64,000 nucleotides of DNA, taken from the NCBI RefSeq assembly GCF_963966145.1, contig NC_091048.1, positions 24,552,001 to 24,616,000 of the forward strand, written 5' to 3'. This stretch comes from Tenebrio molitor (Eukaryota; Arthropoda; Insecta; Coleoptera; Tenebrionidae). Shown one piece after another: positions 25,013-34,269 of the stretch (positions are counted from its first letter, which is position 1; every line of letters starts with the position of its first letter). The notes below the pieces were generated by a model, which worked only from the letters and a program-made list of their open reading frames with translations, did not search any database and was not told the DNA's origin. A program made the position numbers and the translations under genes.

Positions 25013-25560
25013 GTGCGTCCTAAAAACGTCGCAAGCCATATCGCCGTTACTTATGGCTCGATTTAAGTCCTCATACTTATTAAGAACCAACTAAATTGTC
25101 GGTTGATGAAAAGTCTGTAGTGTGGCCCTAGCCCTAGAGTGATCATCCATAGATTGTAAGTGGACAGCCGTACTTTACTCCACCGACGACAGCCGTCAAA
25201 TTACGGCCGCTATTTTACGGTACCGCTTTGTAGGAAACCGAAGCTTCAGCATGTCGAAGACCCCAAGTATGCCCGTTTGGAACGGGTTCATGGAGCAGGT
25301 GACAAGTGGTATTGATTTTGATCGCTCAAGAATTATTTTCCTTTCATTCATCCGCGCCCCACCTACTGATTAAGATACAGTGTTCCGTCCGTGTTCAACT
25401 GTTCACATCACTTTTTGAAGCCAGTGAGAGAAGCAAACGTCATTATCAAAAAACCTGCTTCATTACTTCAACCCGTAGAGGGATATGGAGGGAGCACTGC
25501 CTATTCTATTCTGGCAACGTAAAGGCAACGGCACGTCGCGAGACTTGTGCGGAGACCAAG
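25013..25560. other. single element end and unassigned sequence
   Basis: An ACAGGGTGCGTCC terminus at about 25013 matches the ends of other putative elements in the window, but no partner end in inverted orientation was found nearby. The open frame at 25306-25611 shows no domain. The 27-bp segment 25473-25499 recurs inverted at 29234-29260. Confidence 0.4.
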
Positions 25561-26017
25561 GAGGTTAAATGGGTTAAAGTAAGAGGAGGGAAAGCAAGTT
25601 TGAAAAAGTGATGCCACCCGCCAAATTGTGCAGAGCCATAAAAGGTTGCTAAACAAGGGTGGTTGGTGGGGATGGTACCAGTGGCGTATAAAAGACGGGA
25701 CGCACAGATGCATTTATTGTAATTTGTAACATGAAGTACATGAAAAAAATCAACAAAAATTAAAGAAGTAAATTTATAATTCAGAAAAAACTATAAGTAC
25801 ATGACGGGGCGCACTGGAGCATTTGTTGTAACATAAAAACGCTTAACACCTTGTTGCGGGGGTTAAAGGAACGCCACTGGCGCCAAAGCGATGCGATACC
25901 CGATGGGCCGTTCAAGGACGTTCGCCGTCATAAAAGGTTGCTGGAGAAGGAACGATTGGCATCACTTTCAATGCATTACCAGCATAGGGCGCTTTCCCTC
26001 CTCTTACTTTAACCTCC
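25560..26017. mobile_element. foldback element, about 55-bp arms (458 bp)
   Basis: The left arm begins GGAGGTTAAATGGGTTAAAG at 25560 and reaches GTGATGCC at about 25614. The right arm, 25958-26017, is its inverted copy with a 9-bp deletion and substitutions. CATAAAAGGTTGCT occurs twice inside in direct orientation (about 25637 and 25930). There is no coding capacity. Confidence 0.7.
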
Positions 26018-26134
26018 TTGGCGGAGAACTTTTATGACGCCTTTTAAAATGACCGCCAGTACTTCGTGAAATTTCGTAGCGAGGGTCGTTGGGCATCAGA
26101 TGCTTCATAGGCATCGTGGATAGGCATAGACGTC

Positions 26135-26335
26135 TATACTCCGTACGGTGATAGATTGCACGTTTTAAAATTCTAGTTCCAAAACATAAAGCAGTGAAAA
26201 ATACTAAACTCTCCATCTCAATTGTTTCACGTTATGTAGAAAACCGTTGTATCCCTGCAGATTAATTCCCGCCAAACCAGTTTCTGTGTCTGTCTTCTGT
26301 CAAAAACCGTGCAGTCTATCAGAGTACGGAGTATA
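26135..26335. repeat. inverted repeat abutting the THAP element
   Basis: TATACTCCGTAC (26135-26146) is the exact reverse complement of 26324-26335. The pairing continues inward through TGATAGATTGCACG and CGTGCAGTCTATCA. The right arm ends exactly where the left inverted end of the THAP-containing element begins, so one insertion may have nested beside the other. Confidence 0.65.
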
Positions 26336-26815
26336 CTATATCCTCTAGACGTTGCATTGGTTGTGGAAGGGGTAAAATTTCTGTGGCCAAAATCCGCCAT
26401 CTTTGTAAGGGCAAATGTAATGTTGGTGGTCTATATCTAGAGTCTATATACCAAATTACATTTACATTTAAAAATTGATGATCCTTAGAAATGATTTTCG
26501 CCAATTTCTTATAAATATATAATGGTTACGTATGTCATTATTATGCCCGTTTTAGGTATTAGAAATATATAAAAAATACACATTACATAACAAAATAAGT
26601 ATATTCTGTATTCAATATCAATCTAAAATAAAGAGAAAATGTATATGTAGAAAAAACAATTCATTAAACATTAACATACACAACGTATAATAAACGAATA
26701 CATAACGGAATGGTATGTTTTATGTACATACTTACATATGTACTTACATGTACTGCAATTGGAACAAAATGAACAAAAATGAAAAGTTCAATAATTTCTT
26801 CATTTGCATTACCAC

Positions 26816-26991
26816 CTAAAAAAAGCGTTGGGTAGGCGTCTTGGTATAGCCTCGTCATCTGCCCTGTTTTATCAAAACAACTTTCATGAAAATGTTTTGA
26901 GCAAACTGTTGAAAACTTGCTAATTTTAATGTTTTGTTCACCAATTGTTGCAATCCATTTTTCTAATAAGTTCTTGTTAGAAAATGGCAAT
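26816..26991 (-). CDS. THAP zinc-finger exon (partial)
   Basis: Between a splice acceptor (TTTCAG, exon from 26991) and a donor (TTTAG|GTGGTA, exon to 26816) the minus strand encodes LPFSNKNLLEKWIATIGEQN, then a segment with STVCSKHFHESCF, and then YQDAYPTLFL. The order F-P-F, W, C-x2-H, F and a final P-T-x-F is the diagnostic second part of the C2CH THAP zinc finger, which binds DNA. The first Cys pair should lie in an upstream exon that I could not place. No in-frame methionine starts the exon. It may belong to a decayed transposon or to a host THAP gene. Confidence 0.6.
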
Positions 26992-27118
26992 CTGAAATGT
27001 TTATAGACAACTTTATTACTATTTTCTTACACTGCTAAATGTTGTTTGTAGAGATTCCAGATGTTGAATGTTGTTCTATAGTTTTTTTTTTAGACCATTA
27101 CATATAATTGCCTGAACT

Positions 27119-27392
27119 GTATAGTGCTTGTAACTTCCTAAGGAATTCTGACTTAAACCCTAAATAAACCGAACAAAGACCCTACTTAAAGAAATTTATT
27201 GTCATATTGTGCCTGTCAATCACTAGAGGGTCTCCGACAAATATTTTGAGTACTACCCCAGGTAATTTTTTTCTCGGAGGCCGGCTAGTGATTGACAGGT
27301 ACAATATCACAATAAATTTCTTTAAGTAGGGTCTTTGTTCGGTTTATTTATGACTTAAGCCAAAATTCCTTAGGAAGATAAAAATACTATAA
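27119..27392. mobile_element. near-perfect foldback, arms of over 100 bp
   Basis: The arms pair almost perfectly over the inner portion (for example CAAAGACCCTACTTAAAGAA at about 27175 and its inverse ending near 27340) and with more mismatches outward to CTTCCTA/TAGGAAG (27134-27140 and 27371-27377) and beyond. The loop is about 55 bp. It is nested inside the THAP-containing segment and has no coding capacity. Confidence 0.8.
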
Positions 27393-27856
27393 GTGTCTGG
27401 TAAGTGGTAAATTTTTATAATTAGGTAGGTACTTACTGGTGGAATGTAATGCCTTCTTGTTACTTATGTTTTATTCTGCAACATTTTACGTAACAAGTTC
27501 TTGTCATTTTGGTATGATTGTATAGGTTGTATTGCGCTATTTTAAAGATTTCTGAACAGTAAACACAGATTCCGAACCTATAAAATGTGGCGACCTGAAA
27601 GAACTGTCAGTTTGTTATTGTTATCCTTATGACCTTATGTAGATATATGCAACACAATATGCACATTTTTGCCCTTACCAATATGGCGCCTTTGATACGT
27701 AGTGGTCACATCTCAATCCTCAATGTGGGCTATGCAATGTCTAGAGGATATAGTAGACGTCTATGTTCATAGGCGTCGGTGTTCCGTCATTTTATTGGGA
27801 TTTGGTTTTTATTTTACACGTGAACCGGTTGGTGAATTCTCGTTGTATTTTTTCAG

Positions 27857-28331
27857 TTATACAGGCTGTCCCAAAAATGGCGTACTAATGGTGCACTACG
27901 GTGTAGAAGAGATTACCGTAAACGCCAGAAAAATGTTAAAAAAATTCTATTGGACTTATTTGCTGATTTGGCGGTCTTTGAAAGTGGCACTTAACAGGTC
28001 AATTATTTTGAAATTGTCATGACAGCTACGTCTAATCGTACATATTATCACAAAGTACAAGATCACTCACTATCAATAACTAATCCTGCATAATGGAGAA
28101 TTTAGAAGCTTTGGAAATCGAAAAAATTATTTTAAATCCTCTACGGTAACATTGCAAGGTAGTGATGTATGAATATATCTTTGTTTACATTGTATTATTG
28201 TTAATAATAATAATAAAAATAATTAATTTTTTTGTCGGAAACATTTTTTCCATATTTTTTTCATGTACATTTAAACATCCTCGATAAGGTAGTAAGTAGT
28301 TTGTACGTCATTTTTGGGACACCCTGTATAA
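27857..28331. mobile_element. MITE with 28-bp TIRs (475 bp)
   Basis: TTATACAGGCTGTCCCAAAA at 27857 pairs with the inverse ending CACCCTGTATAA at 28331. Of about 28 terminal bases only a few differ. No transposase is present. The ACAGG-TGTCCCAAAA terminus resembles widespread insect DNA-element ends. TA flanks both sides, which would fit a TA target duplication as in Tc1/mariner-derived MITEs, but that assignment is inference. Confidence 0.75.
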
Positions 28332-28573
28332 GTGTGATCTGTTTTTATTTTGAACTATTTACTCCGATATAATGAAAATTCCTTAAAAAATTGTCCCCAG
28401 AAAAAAAGTTAAAGGGACGCTACTGGAAAGATGAGTTATCTACGTTTACTTCGGTTTCGCTCGGCTCATCTGGAGACCTTTTATTTTATTATGTCCGATC
28501 TGGCGATTTTTGCCTACTTATGGACTAGTTTTTAGGGTGTAATTCAGTATATTATAGCCCCGGGCTGTAAAAA

Positions 28574-28925
28574 CTTTTATTTTTCACTTTAGTATAATTG
28601 CATGATAACTGCTAGGATACGAAATACGTAAACATGTCCATAACAACCGGGGCATAATACAGGGCGTAATAAGAATAAGCGGGCGTAATAAGAATAAGCG
28701 GGCGTAATGAATTCATAACGCCCTCATCAATTCATAATTGCAAAGATGCCAGTTTTTTTTTAAGAACACGTAGTGAAAAATAAAATCTTGTATGCACCAC
28801 GGCGGCACCGAATGATTACGCCCATCGAACGATATCCATCTCTAGGGCTAAAGCCCTCGAGTTGGATTCATCGTTCTCCGGGCGTAATCATCGTTGTAAC
28901 GCCCTTGGTGCATAAATAGCTATTA
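28574..28925 (+). mobile_element. palindromic MITE family B, copy 1 (352 bp)
   Basis: Nearly identical to 33339-33680 in the same orientation. The 3' part (28791-28915) is a long imperfect hairpin: ATGCACCACGGCG pairs with CGCCCTTGGTGCAT, and inside it GATTACGCCC pairs with GGGCGTAATC. This copy carries one extra 19-bp unit (GGGCGTAATAAGAATAAGC twice in tandem). No open frame of note. Confidence 0.85.
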
Positions 28926-29051
28926 TGGCCCTTGTTTATGCCGTTACTACAGTAATAACAATAACTGGCTTATCCCACCTTCCTGATTTTTGTGTCGTTA
29001 TTTTAAAATTGAATCTACCTAAATTATTATAAAATTCAAAACTTCGACCAG

Positions 29052-29195
29052 ACATAAAATTTTGTATATACCACGGGCATAATTAGCGTTTGTGACCCTA
29101 GCGTGTTATGGCTCTCGACTGACGTCCCGAGCCTCAATGTCACGCCGCGGGCCACAAACGCCTTCATTACGCCTTTAATACATAAATAACTATTA
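29052..29195 (+). mobile_element. palindromic MITE family B, diverged short copy
   Basis: Shares the arrangement and termini of the hairpin part of family B (AAAATTTTGTATATACCACG at the left, TACATAAATAACTATTA at the right) but differs strongly in the centre. It is a related, older or separate subfamily member, 130 bp downstream of copy 1. Confidence 0.55.
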
Positions 29196-29474
29196 GGTCT
29201 ATAGAAAAGCGAGGTCGTAACCACTTTTTTGAACAGTGCTCCCTTCATATCCCTCTACGGATCAACCACTGTTCATTAAAGCCAAAGATATTGTTGAGGC
29301 TTGGAGGGTTCCATCTCCTCGTCTCATTCATGAGTTGTATCGGCGCAATAATGGCAGGTAGTGGCTTGAAGGGACTATTTTATGACTATTTATACAGATC
29401 ACAGCGTGGATAAAATGTCGAATGGTCATGCCTATTCACGGGCTTATACGAGCACACATTTTGACTAACCTAAT

Positions 29475-30576
29475 GGGTGATATTAATAAAAATAAGCAAA
29501 TGCTTCCAAGCATTTGCTACTTAGCATTAGCATTTGCTTTAAAGTAAAAGCTTTTGCTTCTAGCAATTGCTTGTTTTGGTATTAATAAAGAAACCCTCTT
29601 GACGAAAGCACATGCTAGTGACTTGACAATTAATTGCTTGCCGTTCAACGCGGGGCGCCAGGAAAATATATCCAAAGTGGTGCCTTGTCTATAATTTTTC
29701 CCGTGACAAATTTTACAACATTCGATACAATTGGTTGACTTATAGTTCTCCCAGAGCTGCAGCGGTTTTATGGCAGGGTACCATTGTATAAACGTTAACA
29801 ACACCGACAATAGGTTTAAACCGCAAGTACAACCCCTAATCGTAAATTCGTCCAAGTAGTACCCTGTAAACTGACAGGTATAGAACGAAAATGATGATTG
29901 ACAGGGGTCTGTTTATGTCGGGTATCCGCATCTCAACAGGCGTAATAATTACTATTGCTCTGCCATAAAACCGCTGCAGCTCTGGGAGAACTTTACTTTC
30001 ATGAGTTCAGCTACCCCAATCTGAAATCCTATAAATAGTTTAACACTATTTATTACTCTATGAATAATTTAATTTTTTATACTTGGATCAGCCATATATC
30101 GCAACAATATTTTTATTTTCATCACCGAAGATAAAGTACCACCACGAGTTTCTTCATCGTCATTCCCAAGAAAATCAGCAATCCACTGAACACTTTCATT
30201 TCGGAAACGAAACAATTTTACATCATCTTCTCTTGTAATGGTATTGTCTTTCCTTTTTTTTGTAAAATTTACGGTTTTTTGGCACTTGGAACATACTTTT
30301 ATGGTGCTTTAACAGCCGATTTATAACTACTAGTACGACACGAAGGAGAATGTCATTTATCCTAGCAATTGCTTACTATTTCAAGCAAATGCTAAACTTT
30401 ATTAATAGTAAAAGAAGCAAATCCTAATATCGTCAAGCAAATGCTTTCTAAAACGAGCAAAAGCATTTACTAGCCAGGTCTCAGTAGCACTTACTACACT
30501 TTTATTAATATCACTTAAAGCAATTGCTTATAAAATAGCTAGCAAAAGCATTTGCTACCTTTTATTAATATTGCCC
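29475..30576. mobile_element. 1.1-kb element with AAGCAAATGCT subterminal repeats
   Basis: The termini are GGGTGATATTAATAAAA (29475-29491) and the inverse of GGGCAATATTAATAAAA (30560-30576). AAT flanks both ends (29472-29474 and 30577-30579), a candidate 3-bp target duplication. Both subterminal regions are packed with variants of AAGCAAATGCTTTTGCT, in either orientation. A perfect 31-bp inverted repeat lies inside (29746-29776 and 29960-29990). GGG termini with a 3-bp duplication suggest a PIF/Harbinger-like non-autonomous element. The open frame at 29517-29855 (-) is not recognisable as a transposase. Confidence 0.7.
29746..29990. repeat. perfect 31-bp inverted repeat inside the 1.1-kb element
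   Basis: The 31 bases 29746-29776 (containing CCAGAGCTGCAGCGG) are exactly the reverse complement of 29960-29990, separated by 183 bp. A perfect match within a decayed element suggests either a recent nested insertion or selection or gene conversion on the arms. Confidence 0.85.
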
Positions 30577-32720
30577 AATGATTAATTCGCTCTAAAGTAT
30601 TCTGGTAAACGAGATGGTTCTGCAATGTCTGGCACAGAGTCCACAAAAATTAACACAAGCAGTGCAAAAATCAATTGTCATTCCAATATGGGGTTGAAAT
30701 CTTCTTAAAGATTAAATTTAGTCTATTTATACAAAATGTTTGCAGACCATTTGCTATATACTTAAGAAACAAAATGATGCGATAATTGTTGTGAGGTGTG
30801 TACTATTTTAGTTTTGTGTTGTTTCGCGATCTCTCCAACAAATGTAGTTTTTTTTTATTTATATTCCAATTTATTTCGTTACGTGCACAAATGTCATTTG
30901 ACAGCTGATTGCCAAATTGTGAATCAAACCAATCGGATTGTTTACTTCAAAATTGATTTTGCAATCGAAATCGAAATGTATACGAGTACATTTCGATTTC
31001 GAAATATACTCGTATATAAAACACCTTGAGATTCATTGTGATTTCAAGTTTAATGGAAGAAAATAAATAATTTGTTTTACATGAAATTCTGACTTAATTA
31101 AATTGTGACTTAAATTTTGGAACAAAACCGCATGGTTCCAAGTCGATCAACGATCACACTCCAGGCACATCACACATTTTAGCAGTGTACTGCCGATAGA
31201 ATTCATCTTGTTTACACATTTCCAATAGCTTTTCACAAATTCACGATACGATCACAAACGAATTTATTGAAATTTGGATTGGACACGACAACGTCTGTCG
31301 GGTCAGCTAGAAACGAGAAAATAACATCGCTGATAAATTAAATTTAACAAAATGTTTCTTCCGTTTTGTAAAATAAAAATAAACCTATAATATTCGATCA
31401 TGTGACCGTGTTTTGCAGAGTACACTTTTTTATAAGTCACTGGTATCCGACGAAGTTTTAGATTCGCGAAGGAGTCTGTAACATCATCGTAAAAATTATT
31501 TGTATGCAAACGTACGCGAAATGAGCAACGGCCGTTAAAGTAAACATCATTTAAAATTTAAATATTTGATACAAATCAGAATTTTTAGAAATAATTTATT
31601 ATCACACTTACAACATATTTGCGGTATAATTTTACAAAATCTGGATTGGTGACAGTGAAAGTTCGCTTTATGCCAGTTTTTGTGTCAGGAAGGTACAGAA
31701 TTTTCATTCTGATTGTCGTCAACAGACATTTTGCTTAATTCGTCTCTTCGCATGGCCCTTGATATTCCCATGATGATAATGACCTAAAAAGGGGCAGATG
31801 ATACAACTTATCATAACAGAACTAAAAATTTACCTTCCACAATAAATAAATTCCAGTAAATAAGCTAATACAATACTTTCCCACACCGTTTTCACATTCT
31901 TCTTGTTACACCGGTCTCTAAAATCACTGTAAAAATTTTCAAGTATTAAATTAGACACTGCACAACTTATAATATTTTTTAACTCTGGATGAGTCCACGG
32001 AAATACAAACATCGTAATTTTCTTCCGACATTTCAACATTTTTTTTCACATGAATTGTTTTATTTATGTCATTTCTATAGCAACATGCCGACATGTAAGC
32101 CCACTTTATATTTATTGACAATGAAGGAAATTTTCTTTGTTCATTTTATAATTACAATTTTGCGGTTGCACACAAAATGTTGTGTACACCTTGGTCGCGA
32201 AATCCTTTAACATTCTCGAGTTTGTCTTGCATCGTCCGCAAGGGTCCTTGGCGACAATTTGTCACCCAGTACGTTACAGAAAGATTTCGCGGCCTTGATA
32301 TACAAATAACACTATTTTTCTTATACCTCTCATTTATTAGAACTATATGATACCCGATTTCCATATTCCATCACGGCACATTTGCGAACTAGCTACCCCC
32401 GAACATTTTTTTGAAGTGAAACTTTTTATGGGAGGGTTTTGAAATTCTGATCGGCAACCTTTTTGTGTGACAAAAAGTGGTGGGGGTAAACATTGTCTCG
32501 CACAAAGGTTGCGCCAATGTTTCCATCTCACTTAAATGTAAGTTAATGTTTGACACGATACAAACATCCCTTAAAATTGTGTATACTTCCGTCTTTGTCA
32601 CACTCACGGCATTTATCAAAAATGTCCTCTCTTTAAATTTGGAGGCTTAAAAATGAACAATGAGTTACGCATTTCGATATTGTTTAGTGTTATCGTTGTT
32701 TATAATTTATTTTCTTCATT
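30577..32720. other. AT-rich spacer with short exon-like segments, no confident gene
   Basis: A perfect hairpin lies at 30965-31002. On the minus strand, open segments at 31830-32039 (ending in a good donor match, GGAAG|GTAAAT), 31612-31707 (ATG to a GTAAGT donor) and 31303-31509 look like remnants of an intron-containing gene or transposon, but I cannot join them into a recognised protein. Confidence 0.35.
30965..31002. repeat. perfect 16-bp hairpin
   Basis: TCGAAATCGAAATGTA at 30965-30980 is followed by a 6-base loop and its exact reverse complement at 30987-31002. The arms themselves repeat TCGAAA. It is too isolated to assign a role. Confidence 0.8.
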
Positions 32721-32744
32721 AAAATATACAATTTTGTTGTGAAT

Positions 32745-33086
32745 ATGCCTAAGTCAGGCGCAGAAAGAACAAGAGCGTGGCGTGAGAGAAAACGTACGAG
32801 TGAAGTGACAGTTCAGAATGTGAAAAAAAGAAAAAATAGATCTGAAATTGAACGAGATAGTATAGAAAGGAGTAGAATACGTGCTAGTTTGGACGGTGTA
32901 AATAATAAAGACAATGAACCAGCAACTAGCACCTCGGCTGAGACACCTCCTCTTGGACCTATCAGTGATAATTTACAATATTCTGATTTCCCTGTAATAC
33001 AAAAGTTTCACTTCTATCGTGCGTCTTTACGACACACTCTTTTTTTTTATGTACTCGTGTATAATAATATATCCATTGTAAATTAA
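32745..33086 (+). CDS. short basic protein or N-terminal exon, unrecognised
   Basis: An open frame with ATG at 32745 (another ATG two codons upstream) begins MPKSGAERTRAWRERKR and continues basic and charged for about 55 residues, then a Ser/Thr/Pro-rich stretch (ATSTSAETPPLGP), then a hydrophobic end that looks like read-through. Basic N-termini of this style are common in insect transposon-encoded proteins and some DNA-binding proteins, but I recognise no domain. The coding part may end before about 33000, with the rest intronic. It lies between family B repeats, so transposon origin is the likelier reading. Confidence 0.3.
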   Translation: MPKSGAERTRAWRERKRTSEVTVQNVKKRKNRSEIERDSIERSRIRASLDGVNNKDNEPATSTSAETPPLGPISDNLQYSDFPVIQKFHFYRASLRHTLFFYVLVYNNISIVN

Positions 33087-33338
33087 TTTTTCTTACAAGC
33101 ATGAAGAGTAGGTACAGGAGAAGGTGCAAAATTAAGTAGGCTTAAGTTGAGTTAGGCATATGTCCCAGAGGAGATGGTATCCCGCTATGATGGGTGATTT
33201 TTGTTGGGTTCTTCAAAAGGAAGATGATAGCCCGCGTAAGAGAAAAAAATACATTTGTTTTGTGTCGGATTCTACTGGTACTTAATCGTCCTTTCTGTGT
33301 TAACATTTTGCAATAGAATTATTATTGGTTTTTAAGTT

Positions 33339-33680
33339 CTTTTATTTTTCACTTTAGTATAATTGCATGATAACTCCTAGGATACGAAATACGTAAACAT
33401 GTCCATAACAACCGGGGAATAAAACAGGGCGTAATAAGAATAAGCGGGCGTAATGAATTCATAACGCCCTCATCAATTCATAATTGCAAAGATGCCAATT
33501 TTTTTTTCTTTTTAAAGAACACGTATAGTGAAAAATAAAATTTTGTATGCACCACGGCGTCACCGAATGATTACGCCCATCGAACGATATCCATCTCTCG
33601 GGCTAAAGCCCTCGAGCTGGATTTATCGTTCTCCGGGCGTAATCATCGTTGTAACGCCCTTGGTGCATAAATAGCTATTA
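33339..33680 (+). mobile_element. palindromic MITE family B, copy 2 (342 bp)
   Basis: Direct repeat of 28574-28925, differing by scattered substitutions, a longer T-run, and a single instead of doubled 19-bp GGGCGTAATAAGAATAAGC unit. The terminal TGCATAAATAGCTATTA is identical in both, so the element ends there or very near. Confidence 0.85.
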
Positions 33681-34018
33681 CTGTTTTAATAAAAATAACA
33701 TTAATGCAAATGGGTTGTCACATGTTGTTTATAACTCGGAATCTAGACGTGCTAGAATAGATCAGTTGACGTTTATAGAATCAGCAGACCCTAATTACCC
33801 CAGATTAGGTGTTTTCAATGCAGTTATAAAAAAAAATCAAAAATGTCGGGTAGTGTCATAACTGTGGAGTTTTTAATGTCAAACTAAATAAAATTTGTAA
33901 AAGATGCTTTAATTTTTACAAGTATATTACACAATAAAGACATAAAAAATATCCATATTTTCAGTGATAGAAGTAATTATTATTTATCACAGATTTTCTG
34001 TCACAAACTCGGAAATTT

Positions 34019-34024
34019 TTTATT
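34019..34024 (-). terminator. candidate AATAAA polyadenylation signal for the mucin
   Basis: TTTATT on the plus strand is AATAAA on the minus strand, about 245 bases downstream of the mucin stop. A variant AATATA (34246-34241) lies only 24 bases after the stop. If the distal signal is used, the 3' UTR includes the foldback at 34068-34226. Confidence 0.35.
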
Positions 34025-34067
34025 AATTTTAGATCTAGTACTGAGTACAATAAATTAGAAACTAAAT

Positions 34068-34226
34068 ATCTATATATGTATATCTACAGGGTGATTTACG
34101 AGGAATAATGAGCCCGGCGGAATAGAAAATGCAACCCACAATACATTCGAACAAAAAGCCGGACATTGAAGCGGTAAATGTCGGGCTCATTATTCCTCGT
34201 AAATCAGCCTGTATATACATATCTAT
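34068..34226. mobile_element. foldback MITE in the presumed mucin 3' UTR
   Basis: GATTTACGAGGAATAATGAG within 34093-34116 is matched by a perfect 24-bp inverse at 34182-34205. Pairing continues outward with few mismatches through CTACAGGGT and CCTGTATATA to about 34068 and 34226. The loop is about 65 bp. The element lies 44 bp downstream of the mucin stop codon. Confidence 0.8.
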
Positions 34227-34269
34227 AAACCTAACACATTTATATTTACTTACTTTCAAAAGATAACAA

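Larger units (their letters stand above)
26336..27753 (-). mobile_element. THAP-containing element bounded by imperfect inverted ends (1.4 kb)
   Basis: CTATATCCTCTAGAC at 26336-26350 is matched inverted at 27739-27753. Homology continues inward to GTAAGGGCAAA (26405-26415) and its inverse near 27669-27680, so imperfect ends of about 80 bp bound the segment. Inside are a THAP-domain exon (26816-26991, minus) and a large foldback (27119-27392). THAP domains sit at the N-terminus of P-element transposases and of domesticated THAP proteins. With no catalytic domain in the interval, this looks like a deleted P-like element. Alternatively, two unrelated inverted repeats flank a host THAP exon. Confidence 0.5.

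Noticed and set aside
25306..25611. Open frame of 101 codons near the ACAGGGTGCG terminus
   Set aside because: No transposase motif or domain; it runs into the left arm of the 25560-26017 foldback.
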